Source: an uncultured Collinsella sp. (GTDB taxonomy: Bacteria; Actinomycetota; Coriobacteriia; Coriobacteriales; Coriobacteriaceae). From it: a stretch of 64,000 nucleotides of DNA. A program made the position numbers and the translations under genes. Below, one piece after another: positions 45,059 through 53,582 of this stretch (positions within the stretch are counted from its first letter, which is position 1; every line of letters begins with the position of its first letter). The stretch spans positions 1-64,000 of the forward strand of contig CABRHS010000007.1 of NCBI GenBank assembly GCA_902470815.1, read 5' to 3'. The notes beneath the pieces are model-generated. The model was not told the origin of the DNA and searched no databases. It saw only the letters and a program-made list of their open reading frames with translations.

Positions 45059-46120
45059 ATGCAAGTAATCGCTCGTGAGCTCACGCGCCGGGTCATGGTC
45101 GGCGACGTGCCCATCGGCGGCGGGGCCCCCGTGGTGGTGCAGTCCATGACATGCACGCCCACGACGGACGCGGACGCCACGCTCGCCCAGGTACGCGCGT
45201 TGGCGGAGGCCGGTTGCGACCTGGTTCGCGTCACGGTGCCGTCCAAAGAGGCGCTTGAGCCCTTCGCGCGCGTCTGCGACGAGTCGCCCGTGCCCATTGT
45301 CGCCGACATTCACTTCGATTACCGCCTGGCCATCGGGGCCGTGCGCGCCGGTGCGGCCAAATTGCGCATCAATCCCGGCAACATCGGAGATTGGGATCGC
45401 GTTGACGCCGTGATCGACGCAGCGGCGGAAGCCGGGGCCGCGATCCGCATCGGCGTCAACGCGGGTTCGCTCGACAAGGCGATCGCCGAGCGCGACGACC
45501 TATCGCAGCCGGAGAAGCTCGTCGTCTCCTCGCTTCAGTTCGTCGAGCACTTCGAGAAACGAGGCTTCACGGATATCGTGCTCTCCGCCAAGGCGCACAG
45601 CGTGCCCACCACGCTCGACACCTATCGTGCGCTCTCTCGCGAGATTCCTCATGTCCCGCTACATCTTGGCGTCACTGAGGCCGGCACCGTCCAGCAGGGC
45701 ACCATCAAGAGCGCCGTGGGCCTGGGCATCTTGCTTTCCGAGGGCATCGGCGACACCATGCGCGTCTCGCTCACGGCGGACCCGGTGGAGGAGCCGCCGG
45801 TGTGCTGGGGCATCCTGCAGGCGCTGGGGCTTCGCCGTCGCGGCCCGGAGCTGGTGAGCTGTCCCACGTGCGGCCGCACGCAGGTTGACCTCATCGGTCT
45901 GGCCGAAGAGGTGGGGGAGAGGCTCAAGGGGTGTTCCAAGCCCATCTCCGTCGCCGTGATGGGTTGCGTGGTGAACGGGCCCGGCGAGGCGAGCGACGCC
46001 GACGTGGGCGTTGCCTGCGGTCGTGGGGTGGGCATGGTCTTCCGCCATGGCGAGGTCATCCGCAAGGTGCCCGAGGACCAGATCGTGGATGCGCTCATGG
46101 AGGAAATCGACATGCTCTGA
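45059..46120 (+). CDS. ispG: (E)-4-hydroxy-3-methylbut-2-enyl-diphosphate synthase
   Basis: A 353-residue IspG. It has a TIM-barrel start with VQSMTCTPT and ADIHFDYRLA, then the [4Fe-4S] ligands SCPTCGR and VMGCVVNGPGEA in the C-terminal domain. It reduces MEcPP to HMBPP in the MEP pathway, complementing Dxr. AAAGGGGAG lies before the ATG. An 83-nt palindrome follows the stop codon. Confidence 0.96.
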   Translation: MQVIARELTRRVMVGDVPIGGGAPVVVQSMTCTPTTDADATLAQVRALAEAGCDLVRVTVPSKEALEPFARVCDESPVPIVADIHFDYRLAIGAVRAGAAKLRINPGNIGDWDRVDAVIDAAAEAGAAIRIGVNAGSLDKAIAERDDLSQPEKLVVSSLQFVEHFEKRGFTDIVLSAKAHSVPTTLDTYRALSREIPHVPLHLGVTEAGTVQQGTIKSAVGLGILLSEGIGDTMRVSLTADPVEEPPVCWGILQALGLRRRGPELVSCPTCGRTQVDLIGLAEEVGERLKGCSKPISVAVMGCVVNGPGEASDADVGVACGRGVGMVFRHGEVIRKVPEDQIVDALMEEIDML

Positions 46121-46131
46121 TCGTTTCCATC

Positions 46132-46214
46132 GTTCGGACCCGGGCATATTCCCTTCGGGCGTGGTTGCGCTTCGCTCCACAAAACGCCCTGCGGGAAAAT
46201 GCCCGGGTCCGAAC
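46132..46214. repeat. 83-nt intergenic palindrome between ispG and proS
   Basis: The outer 16-bp arms 46132-46147 and 46199-46214 are perfectly complementary. After one A/A mismatch, TTCCC (46149-46153) pairs with GGGAA (46193-46197), then GGGCGT (46157-46162) with ACGCCC (46184-46189), and an inner GCG-CTT-CGC closes the top. No U-tract follows. Size and symmetry resemble REP/BIME-type dispersed palindromes more than a terminator. Confidence 0.7.
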
Positions 46215-46255
46215 TTCGTTAACTCAATAGCTCGACGTGATTCCCCCGCGTTAGC

Positions 46256-46264
46256 TGGTATTAT
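46256..46264 (+). promoter_or_regulatory. extended -10 promoter of proS
   Basis: TGG-TATTAT (-10 at 46259-46264), 38 nt before the GTG start; no clear -35. Confidence 0.55.
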
Positions 46265-46301
46265 CGAAATGTTTGACTGAACTGGAATTTAGGAGGTCGC
46301 C

Positions 46302-48029
46302 GTGTCCAAGACCCGCGCCATGAAGATGTCCAATCTGTACGCCCCCACGCTTAAGGAGGACCCCGCGGAGGCCGAGCTCGCGAGCCATCGTCTCATGTTG
46401 CGTGCGGGCATGATCCGCAAGCAGGCGGCGGGTCTTTACAGCTATCTGCCGCTCGCTTGGCGCTCGCTGCGCAAGATCGAGGATATCGTCCGCGACGAGA
46501 TGGACGCCGCCGGCGCCCAGGAGCTCCTCATGCCCATCATGGTCGATGCGCAGGTGTGGCGCGAGTCCGGTCGCTACAACGTGTACGGCCCCGAGCTCAT
46601 GCGCATCTCCGACCGTCATGAGCGCGAGTTCGTTCTCGGCCCCACGCACGAGGAGACCGTCACCGACCTCATCAAGAACGAGCTCAAGAGCTATAAGCAG
46701 CTTCCTGTTAACCTGTATCAGATTCAGGACAAGTTCCGCGACGAGATGCGCCCGCGCTTCGGCCTCATGCGCGGTCGCGAGTTCATTATGAAGGACGGCT
46801 ATTCCTTCAATGCCACGCAGGAGTCCCTGCAGGAGACCTACGACGACATGAAGCAGGCGTACGCGAACATCTGCGAGCGCTGCGGCCTCAAGGCCCTGCC
46901 GGTTGTGGCGGATTCCGGCCAGATCGGCGGCGACACCTCCGTCGAGTTCATGGCACTCGCCGATGCCGGCGAGGCGGCGCTCGTGTACTGCGACGCTTGC
47001 GGCTACGCTGCGGACGACGAGGCCGCTTCCACTCAGGTCGCCGTTACCGAGGGTCCCGGCGATGGTACCCTGCAGAAAGTCCATACCCCCGGCATGGGTA
47101 CCATCGCCGCCGTGGCGAAGTTCTTCGGCTTCCCCGAGAACGGCACGCGCAAGTCGCTGGCCATCATCGACGCTGCGGGCAATCCCGTCGTCGCGATCGT
47201 CCCTGGCGACCACGAGCTCAACGACTGCAAGGCCGAGCATGCGTTTGGCGAGGGCTATCGCATGATGACCGACGAGGAGCTCGAGCGCTACGGCCTCTTC
47301 AAGGGCTTTATCGGGCCGGTGAACCTGCCCGAGGGCATCCGACTCGTCTGCGACGTCACGCTGAAGGATTCCAAGCAGTGGGCCTGCGGCGCCAACGAGG
47401 TCGACTACCACTTCACCGGCGCGTGCCCCGGGCGTGATTTTGAGGTCGATGCCTGGGAGGATCTCATCACGGTCGTTGCCGGAGACCCCTGCCCGCATTG
47501 CGGCGCTCCGCTCGCCGGTGCGCGTGGCATCGAGGTGTCCCAGGTCTTCCAGCTCGGCACCAAGTACTCCGAGGCCATGGGCGCCACCTTCGCCGATGAG
47601 AACGGCGAGGAGAAGCCCTTCCTCATGGGCTGCTACGGTGTCGGCGTGTCCCGCACGCTCGCCGCTTCCGTGGAGCAGCATCACGATGAGCACGGCATCA
47701 TCTGGCCCGTCTCGATCGCGCCGTACGAGGTTTCCATCATGCCTCTGGATCCGACCATTCCCGAGTGCGCCGAGGTCTGCGATCGTCTGACCGACGAGCT
47801 CTGCGCCGCGGGCGTCGAGGTCATCGTCGACGACCGCGACATCCGTCCCGGTGTCAAGTTCGCCGACAACGACCTCATGGGTTTCCCGTTCCAGATCGTT
47901 CTCGGCAAGCGCGGCCTCAAGAACGGCACGGTCGAGCTCAAGGATCGCGCTACGGGCGAGCGTGAGGACGTCGCGATCGATGAGGTTGTCTCCAAGGTCG
48001 TCGATCTTGTGATCTCTCAGCGCCGTTAG
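46302..48029 (+). CDS. proS: prolyl-tRNA synthetase
   Basis: A 575-residue bacterial-type ProRS. Class II motif 2 (FRDEMRPRFGLMRGREFIMKD, about residues 146-166) and motif 3 (MGCYGVGVSRTLAA) flank a YbaK-like editing insertion (about 230-390) that clears mischarged Ala-tRNA-Pro. A C-terminal anticodon-binding domain follows. The GTG start at 46302 sits 5 nt after AGGAGG. Monocistronic with its own promoter and a strong terminator. Confidence 0.97.
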   Translation: MSKTRAMKMSNLYAPTLKEDPAEAELASHRLMLRAGMIRKQAAGLYSYLPLAWRSLRKIEDIVRDEMDAAGAQELLMPIMVDAQVWRESGRYNVYGPELMRISDRHEREFVLGPTHEETVTDLIKNELKSYKQLPVNLYQIQDKFRDEMRPRFGLMRGREFIMKDGYSFNATQESLQETYDDMKQAYANICERCGLKALPVVADSGQIGGDTSVEFMALADAGEAALVYCDACGYAADDEAASTQVAVTEGPGDGTLQKVHTPGMGTIAAVAKFFGFPENGTRKSLAIIDAAGNPVVAIVPGDHELNDCKAEHAFGEGYRMMTDEELERYGLFKGFIGPVNLPEGIRLVCDVTLKDSKQWACGANEVDYHFTGACPGRDFEVDAWEDLITVVAGDPCPHCGAPLAGARGIEVSQVFQLGTKYSEAMGATFADENGEEKPFLMGCYGVGVSRTLAASVEQHHDEHGIIWPVSIAPYEVSIMPLDPTIPECAEVCDRLTDELCAAGVEVIVDDRDIRPGVKFADNDLMGFPFQIVLGKRGLKNGTVELKDRATGEREDVAIDEVVSKVVDLVISQRR

Positions 48030-48040
48030 AACCTGTCTTT

Positions 48041-48081
48041 CGTGGGCGCACGTGCTCAAAGCATCGTGCGCCCACGTTTTT
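48041..48081 (+). terminator. Rho-independent terminator of proS
   Basis: A perfect 12-bp stem (48041-48052 with 48065-48076) with a 12-nt loop is followed by TTTTT. Confidence 0.95.
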
Positions 48082-48112
48082 GTGCAGCGTCCACCTGGGG
48101 AAACCTTCAATC

Positions 48113-48139
48113 TCAGACTTCTTTTCAAAAAAGTCTGAA
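48113..48139. repeat. AT-rich inverted repeat upstream of the tRNA-Ala promoter
   Basis: TCAGACTT and AAGTCTGA pair around an AT-rich loop, ending about 8 nt before the -35 of the tRNA promoter. It may be an UP-element-like or operator feature; no further support. Confidence 0.4.
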
Positions 48140-48146
48140 AAAGTGC

Positions 48147-48175
48147 TTGCACAGCCTTCGAGGTTCCCGTATAGT
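48147..48175 (+). promoter_or_regulatory. promoter of the tRNA-Ala pair
   Basis: -35 TTGCAC (48147-48152), 17-nt spacer, -10 TATAGT (48170-48175), preceded by A-rich sequence. The first tRNA base is 16 nt downstream. Confidence 0.8.
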
Positions 48176-48190
48176 ACTTCTTCGTTGCAA

Positions 48191-48266
48191 GGGGGCGTAG
48201 CTCAGCTGGGAGAGCGCTTGACTGGCAGTCAAGAGGTCAGGGGTTCGATCCCCCTCGTCTCCACCA
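48191..48266 (+). tRNA. tRNA-Ala(GGC), copy 1
   Basis: A 76-nt cloverleaf with encoded CCA. The anticodon loop CTGGCAG has anticodon GGC, and the acceptor stem contains the G3-U70 pair that identifies alanine tRNA. Identical in sequence to copy 2, 23 nt downstream. Confidence 0.96.
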
Positions 48267-48289
48267 CTTGCTTCTTTCTTTCTCTTCAT

Positions 48290-48365
48290 GGGGGCGTAGC
48301 TCAGCTGGGAGAGCGCTTGACTGGCAGTCAAGAGGTCAGGGGTTCGATCCCCCTCGTCTCCACCA
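48290..48365 (+). tRNA. tRNA-Ala(GGC), copy 2
   Basis: A 76-nt tRNA identical to copy 1, with anticodon GGC, G3-U70 and encoded CCA. It shares the upstream promoter and ends at a strong terminator. Confidence 0.96.
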
Positions 48366-48373
48366 TGAGATTT

Positions 48374-48408
48374 AAGGCCAGGGATTTATGCCCTGGCCTT
48401 TTTATTTT
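48374..48408 (+). terminator. terminator of the tRNA-Ala operon
   Basis: A perfect 10-bp stem (48374-48383 with 48391-48400) with a 7-nt loop is followed by TTTATTTT. The next 180 bases (48409-48590) are AT-rich, contain small inverted repeats (CGCTCGA/TCGAGCG near 48527) and no gene I can support. Confidence 0.95.
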
Positions 48409-48590
48409 CGTATTTATTAGATTCTGTATATATCTTTCCGACTGGTATTCCGAATTTGATCATCAGCTGTAGTTGAATGACCACCGATCAATCAGCGCAG
48501 AAGCATGGCCGTCTACATTCGAATACGCTCGATGCATTCGAGCGGCCCAATCGGCTGAATTGTGCTGATAACGCAAATGCGCTAAAGAGG

Positions 48591-49385
48591 CTAAACCGAT
48601 TGCCTACCGGCACCTCGAACCCACACGCGGTCGTAGTCGCGCATCATGAGGATCGCGAAGGTCACGCCGAGGACGAGCGGCGCCGTCTCCTGGTTTATCA
48701 CCTCGATGCCGTACGCCACCCTGTTCAGCGCAGGGCGGACTCGGATGCGGGCGATCTCGCCTCCGCCCCTGGCGATTGAGAACTCGTCCCCCATGAGGTC
48801 GCCGTCGACGGCGACGCCCCCTCCCTCGAACCGGATGACGTCCCAGTAGCCGTTGTCGATGACGGTCTCGCGTCGGATCTGAACCCGCTCGAAACCGTCC
48901 ATGCGGACCTGCAGGACTGGGTGCTGGAGGGCGTGCCTACGCGTGATGGAGCCGACCTTGTGGCCCCTCTCGTCCAGGACGTGGTAGAGGCCTTGGCTGA
49001 AGAGGCTTGAGATCCGGACCATCCGGTAGGCGAGCCCTTCCGCCCCGGTGACGTCCGCGTCGCCGAATACGGCGCGCGCCGGGGCGCCCGTGGATCGGAG
49101 CCCGAAGAGGCTCAGGGTCTGCCCGTCCGCCCCTCCCGCTATGAGGAGGTGGCTCCTGTCGCGCTCGAGAGCCTGCGCCATGACGTTCTCGTCGCCCTTG
49201 ACCATCTCGTCGAGAGTTGCGCCGAACAGGGCGCTCATCAGCACGAGGCTTTGGACGTCCGGGGTCGTGTCGCCCCGCTCCCAGTTGCTCACGGTGTTCC
49301 TCGACACCCATATCGCGTCGGCGAGGTCCGACTGTGACATGCCGAGTCGCCTTCGTCCGGTCTTTATCTGCTCAGAGAGGATCAT
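48591..49385 (-). CDS. XRE-family regulator with C-terminal LURP-one-like (LOR) domain
   Basis: A 264-residue protein. Residues 4-62 are a helix-turn-helix of the XRE/Cro type (LGMSQSDLADAIWVSRNTVSNWERG). After a linker, residues about 115-250 have the repeated beta pattern of LURP-one/scramblase-like domains (YHVLDERGHKVGSI, GDLMGDEFSIARGGGEIARI). It probably represses nearby genes while sensing a membrane or lipid signal; that role is inference. The N-terminus is a paralogue of the 54187 gene; both end the HTH with DE-VKGD. ATG at 49385 follows AAAGGGG. It is divergent from the ECF sigma gene; the 258-nt gap 49386-49643 should hold both promoters, but no -35/-10 pair there is convincing. 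Confidence 0.75.
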   Translation of the reverse strand: MILSEQIKTGRRRLGMSQSDLADAIWVSRNTVSNWERGDTTPDVQSLVLMSALFGATLDEMVKGDENVMAQALERDRSHLLIAGGADGQTLSLFGLRSTGAPARAVFGDADVTGAEGLAYRMVRISSLFSQGLYHVLDERGHKVGSITRRHALQHPVLQVRMDGFERVQIRRETVIDNGYWDVIRFEGGGVAVDGDLMGDEFSIARGGGEIARIRVRPALNRVAYGIEVINQETAPLVLGVTFAILMMRDYDRVWVRGAGRQSV

Positions 49386-49643
49386 CTCCGCCCCTTTCGT
49401 CCGAACCGTTGCGTAATTCGCCTTTCTTGATTTCACATTAGTCTTTCTCTTCCTGACACGCTGCCAAAATCCTTGTGCAGGCACGCTTTGCATTGGTGCG
49501 ACCGTGGTGTTCTGGGCATCGCGCCCCAGCCGTCGGCTCTTTGCTTAGCCTAGGGGCTGCCGCTCAGTTGAGAACATACTATGTAGAAACCGTGTGCGGG
49601 CGCTCATCGGGGGCGTCCGCTCCGTTATCTATGGCGAGAGGGG

Positions 49644-50168
49644 GTGGTGCGCGTGGCGCACGAATGCCGCGGGCTGGGGCCCGCCGGGGTCAGGCGGCTC
49701 GTCGAGGCCCATTACTCCGACGTCTACGCGTACTGCCGCAGACACACCGAGTCGGCCGACGAGGCGGAGGACGCTGCCCAGGAGGTGTTCCTCAGGTTCG
49801 TTGGGGCCTCCGGGCGCTATCGGGACGACGGCAGGCCGCTGGCCTACCTGCTCACGATCGCGCGCAACGTCTGCGCCGACTCGCGCCGTCGCGGCGCGAT
49901 GCGCGCCGACGAGCTGCCCAGCGACGAGGTCCTCGCCGACCCGTCGCCTGGGCCCGGCGCGGCCGACGGGCTGTCCGCGGTGCGCCGCGCGGTCCGGGCC
50001 CTGCCCGACGATACCCGCGAGATCGTGGAGCTCAAGTTCGACCAGGGGCTCACCGCGGTGGAGATCGCGCGCGTCACGGGCCTCAGCCGTTTCGCGGTGG
50101 CGCGCCGGATCGGCTCCGCCCTATCGGATATCAGGGAGGCCCTGGCCTTCGAGGAAGGGGACGCATGA
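49644..50168 (+). CDS. ECF-type RNA polymerase sigma factor
   Basis: A 174-residue sigma-70-family protein. Region 2 covers about residues 18-55 (SADEAEDAAQEVFLRFVGAS) and region 4 about 115-165 (LPDDTREIVELKFDQGLTAVEIARVTGLSRFAVARRI). There is no region 1.1 or 3. It would direct RNA polymerase to a small set of promoters, including perhaps its own. Start choice among GTG codons 49644, 49647 and 49653 is unsettled; GAGAGGGGG upstream fits 49653 best. The stop overlaps the next gene, which is the likely anti-sigma or partner membrane protein. Confidence 0.88.
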   Translation: MVRVAHECRGLGPAGVRRLVEAHYSDVYAYCRRHTESADEAEDAAQEVFLRFVGASGRYRDDGRPLAYLLTIARNVCADSRRRGAMRADELPSDEVLADPSPGPGAADGLSAVRRAVRALPDDTREIVELKFDQGLTAVEIARVTGLSRFAVARRIGSALSDIREALAFEEGDA

Positions 50169-50980
50169 TGGATCACATTCCTGACCGGTCGCTGGAGGGG
50201 GAGCTCGCCCGCCTGTTTCGGGAGGAGCGCGAGGGCTGGGACCGGGAGGCCGGCCGCGCCCGCCGCGTCGAGGCCTGCGTCGCCGCCTGTCAGGCCGAGG
50301 CTGCCGCCCGCGGGAGGGGCGAGGCGAGTGCGTCGCTCCCGGCGTTCCTGACCGCCCAGGCCCGCTTCACGCCGCCCGGCGCCTGGGTGGCCATCGCGGC
50401 CGTGGGCGTCCTGGCGGTCGCGGGCGCGTGGGCAGGGGCGGACGGCCCCGTCGCCTTTCAGGCGCTTTCCTGCGCCGGCGGGCTGCTTGCCCTGGTGTGC
50501 CTCGTCGGCGTGACGAGGTCCAAGACGTTCGGCATGGGCGAGCTCGAGTCTTCGTGCCCGTTCAACGCCGTGTCGGTGTCCTTCGCGCGCTTGCTGATCT
50601 TCGGGGCCCCCAGCGCACTCGTGCTCGCGCTCGGGTTGGCCTCGGCGGGGACCCAGGGTCTGGGCGCCTCTAGGGCCCTGGCCCTCATGGCAGCCCCTTA
50701 CCTGACGGCCTGCGCCGGCGGCCTCATGTGCGCCAGGCGCGCCGCGGGGCCGGACGCCATGGGTGCGGCGGTCGCGTGGGCGTCCTCGGTCACCGCCGCG
50801 TCGGCGCTGTTGTTCTATGCCACCCCGGCCGCATATGCGGCGGCGAGCGCCTGGGCCTGGTATCTCGCGTGCCTGGCCTCCGGGTCCTGGTGCGCCTCGG
50901 AGGTCCGTGCGTGGCTGGGCGAGGGAGCCCGTGGCTTCGCGCCCCTGCGCGGGGACGGCCGGTCCCCGCTCAACATCTGA
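50165..50980 (+). CDS. six-helix membrane protein, possible anti-sigma or transporter partner
   Basis: A 271-residue protein with a charged N-terminal cytoplasmic segment of about 70 residues (many Glu/Arg) and six hydrophobic helices between about 75 and 245. The ATG overlaps the sigma-factor stop (ATGATG). A position directly after an ECF sigma gene suggests control of that sigma, but I see no zinc-binding anti-sigma motif (HxxxCxxC). The following two genes form an ABC-2 transporter, so it could instead be a transporter component. I do not recognise a family. Confidence 0.6.
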   Translation: MMDHIPDRSLEGELARLFREEREGWDREAGRARRVEACVAACQAEAAARGRGEASASLPAFLTAQARFTPPGAWVAIAAVGVLAVAGAWAGADGPVAFQALSCAGGLLALVCLVGVTRSKTFGMGELESSCPFNAVSVSFARLLIFGAPSALVLALGLASAGTQGLGASRALALMAAPYLTACAGGLMCARRAAGPDAMGAAVAWASSVTAASALLFYATPAAYAAASAWAWYLACLASGSWCASEVRAWLGEGARGFAPLRGDGRSPLNI

Positions 50981-51002
50981 TTTCGACAGAAAGGAGAATG
51001 CG

Positions 51003-51968
51003 ATGGAACTCGAGCTCGACAGGCTCACTAAGCAGTACGGCCCGAAGATCGCGGTCGACCGGGTTAGCGCCCGGCTGGGGGCCGGCGTCTACGGGCTGCT
51101 CGGCGCCAACGGCGCGGGGAAGACGACGATCATGCGCATGATATGCGGCATCTTGCGCCCGACCTCGGGCGAGGTCCGCCTCGACGGGCGCCCGACCGCG
51201 GAGATGGGAGGCGAGTTCCGGGCGCGCCTCGGCTACCTCCCCCAGGACTTCGGGTACTACCCGGAGTTCACGGCGCTCGACTTCATGGAGTACATGGCCG
51301 CCCTGAAGGGCCTGGACTCCCGCGCGGCACGCACGCGCTCGCTCGAGCTGCTCGACCGGGTCGGGCTCGCCGGCGAGGAGCGCCGCCTCATCCGGACGTT
51401 TTCCGGTGGCATGAAGCAGCGCCTCGGTATCGCCCAGGCGGTGCTCAACGACCCGGACGTCCTCGTGCTCGACGAGCCCACCGCCGGCCTCGACCCGAAG
51501 GAGCGGGTGCGGTTCCGCAACCTCATCGCGAGCTTCGCCGCCGACAAAGTCGTCCTGCTGTCCACGCACATCGTCTCCGACGTCGAGTGCATAGCCGACA
51601 GCATCCTGATGATGCGGGCGGGGTCCTTGATAATGCGGGGCGCCCCGTCGGAGGTCGTGTCGCGTGTCGACGGCATGGTCTGGGAGGCCCGCGTCTCGGC
51701 TCGGGAGGCGGATGAGCTGTCGACCGCGTCGCGCGTGGTCAACGTCCACCATATGGGGGATGGAACGGCCCTCGTACGGTTCCTCTCCGGAGACGGCCCC
51801 TCCCGCGTGCCCGGCGCCGTCAGGGCCGAGCCCACGCTCGAGGACCTGTACCTGCACGTGTTCGACGAGAGCGGGGCGGAGGGCGGCCCCGCGCCGCTCG
51901 TCGGGCCCGCCGACGCCGATCGCCGCGTGCGCCGCGACGCCCATTTCGGAGGTGGCCGACATGCTTAG
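51003..51968 (+). CDS. ABC transporter ATP-binding protein (ABC-2 type, BcrA-like)
   Basis: A 321-residue ATPase. It has Walker A GANGAGKTT near residue 34, Q-loop YLPQDFGYY, signature FSGGMKQRLG, Walker B VLVLDEPTAGLD and H-loop STHIVSDVE. A C-terminal extension of about 90 residues follows the ATPase, as in BcrA/NatA-type exporters. It powers the permease encoded next (8-nt overlap). AAGGAG precedes the ATG. Co-location with an ECF sigma suggests a stress-induced exporter of peptides or an envelope stressor. Confidence 0.9.
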   Translation: MELELDRLTKQYGPKIAVDRVSARLGAGVYGLLGANGAGKTTIMRMICGILRPTSGEVRLDGRPTAEMGGEFRARLGYLPQDFGYYPEFTALDFMEYMAALKGLDSRAARTRSLELLDRVGLAGEERRLIRTFSGGMKQRLGIAQAVLNDPDVLVLDEPTAGLDPKERVRFRNLIASFAADKVVLLSTHIVSDVECIADSILMMRAGSLIMRGAPSEVVSRVDGMVWEARVSAREADELSTASRVVNVHHMGDGTALVRFLSGDGPSRVPGAVRAEPTLEDLYLHVFDESGAEGGPAPLVGPADADRRVRRDAHFGGGRHA

Positions 51969-53226
51969 CCTTATCAAGTTCGAGCTCAAGAAGATGCTTA
52001 CCCGCCGCGTGGCCGTCGCCGCGAACGCCGGCGCGATCGTCATGCTCGTCGCCGTCATGGCGCTCAACGTGATGCAAGCCAGGGCCGAGGGCAACGCCGG
52101 GGAGATCCTTTCGGGGCCCGAGGCCATCGCGCACCGCCGCGAGGTGGCCGAGGCCCGCGCGGGCGAGCTCACGCCCGAGCGCGTGGCCGCCGACATTGCC
52201 CATTATCAAGAGATCGCCTACGAGAGGCTCAACCCCGAGGAGCTCGCGGAGATGTCTGACGCAGCCGCGTACGAGGCCGTGGCGGAGGCGTACGACGAGG
52301 CGACGCGCCTGGAGCTCTACAATCCGTACTACATCACGCTGCTCAAGCCCTGGGCGGTCAGGGGCCTTGAGCCCTACCAGTACGCATTCCGCGTCACACC
52401 CGAGATGGCCCTCGACTTCTACGGCGCCCTGGCGGCCAACCTGCAGGACTCCCTCGACGAGGGCATGGGAGGGGAGTGGGTCTACTCGCCGGCCGAGCGC
52501 GCGTTCTGGACCGAGAAGGAGGCAGGCGTGGCCGAGCCCATCGGATACGGGTGGTCCGGCGGCTGGGACAACATCCTCGACTGCACGGCGTTCCTCGTCT
52601 TCGCCATCTTCGCCGCCTGCGTCACGGTGACGCCCCTGTTCGCCTCCGAGTACCGCGAGGGGACCGACGCGGTCCTCCTCTCGTCCCGAAACGGGCGCGG
52701 CAGGCTCGTGGCCGCGAAGCTCGCGGCGGCCGTACTCTACGCCACGGCCTTGTTCGCGGTTGGCGCCGCCATCGTCTGCGGCGTCTCCCTGGCCTTCTAC
52801 GGCGCCGGAGGGGCGGACCTCGCCATCCAGAACTACGCCCTGGCATCGCCCTACGACCTCACGATGGCGCGGGCCGCGGCGCTGTACATCTGCATCTTCT
52901 ACCTCGTCATGCTCGGGATGCTCGCCCTGACGCTCGCGCTCTCCGCGTCGACGCCCTCCACGCTCGCCATCATCGTGACCGACGTGGTCGTCCTGTTCGT
53001 GACCGGCCTCCTCCCGTCCGCCGGCGTCGGGGTGCTGCGCCACATCCTCACGCTGTTCCCCATGGGGCTGCAGTCGCCGTTCGACATGTTCGCCGCGCTG
53101 TTCTCCTATCCGGTGGGGCCGGTCGTGCTCGACCTCATCGGCATGGCGGCCCTCGTCTACGGCGCCCTCGTCGCGGTCGGCGTCCCCCTCGCCCTGGGCC
53201 GCTGGTGCCGGCATCAGGTCGCCTGA
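51961..53226 (+). CDS. ABC-2 type transporter permease
   Basis: A 421-residue membrane protein. Membrane helix 1 is near residues 15-37, followed by a large extracytoplasmic domain of about 160 residues rich in Glu/Ala, then five or six helices from about residue 205 to 415. This layout is typical of ABC-2/BcrB-like permeases that work with the preceding ATPase. The ATG overlaps the ATPase stop by 8 nt. A GC-rich hairpin follows. Confidence 0.85.
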   Translation: MLSLIKFELKKMLTRRVAVAANAGAIVMLVAVMALNVMQARAEGNAGEILSGPEAIAHRREVAEARAGELTPERVAADIAHYQEIAYERLNPEELAEMSDAAAYEAVAEAYDEATRLELYNPYYITLLKPWAVRGLEPYQYAFRVTPEMALDFYGALAANLQDSLDEGMGGEWVYSPAERAFWTEKEAGVAEPIGYGWSGGWDNILDCTAFLVFAIFAACVTVTPLFASEYREGTDAVLLSSRNGRGRLVAAKLAAAVLYATALFAVGAAIVCGVSLAFYGAGGADLAIQNYALASPYDLTMARAAALYICIFYLVMLGMLALTLALSASTPSTLAIIVTDVVVLFVTGLLPSAGVGVLRHILTLFPMGLQSPFDMFAALFSYPVGPVVLDLIGMAALVYGALVAVGVPLALGRWCRHQVA

Positions 53227-53257
53227 TCGGCGCAGCGGCACCCATCCGCGGCCTTCC

Positions 53258-53294
53258 GCGCCCCCCCCGCCCGAGATCCTCGGGCGGGGGGCGC
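53258..53294 (+). terminator. G/C-rich hairpin after the ABC-2 operon
   Basis: Arms 53258-53275 and 53279-53294 pair (two bulged C) around ATC, about 32 nt past the permease stop. No U-tract. The remaining sequence to 53582 is high in G/C and holds only an extended -10-like element at 53446-53457. Confidence 0.45.
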
Positions 53295-53582
53295 CTCCGC
53301 TTCGGCGGCTTCGCGCCGATTCCATGCGATTTGCGCCGAATCCCCGCGCCGGGGGGCGAACAGGATGCACGCGCGTCAGACGGCGGCCATCCCGCCCGGC
53401 CGTCCGTCCCCTTTTGCCGAACCGTCGATGTCGGGGTGCCCGGCATGTGCTAGATTCTGCTAAATCGTCTTCCCGGGGCCAGGGTGGCTCCGGCGAGGAC
53501 GTTTCCCCAAAAAAATGGTGAGAAGGGATTGGGCCATGGGCGACCTGTCGACTCCGTTCTCCACGGCTGGAGGCGAGAAGTG

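Noticed and set aside
48113..48139. Hairpin before the tRNA-Ala genes as a second proS terminator
   Set aside because: It is followed by A-rich, not T-rich, sequence on the plus strand and gives no U-tract on the minus strand; proS already has a perfect terminator at 48041-48081.
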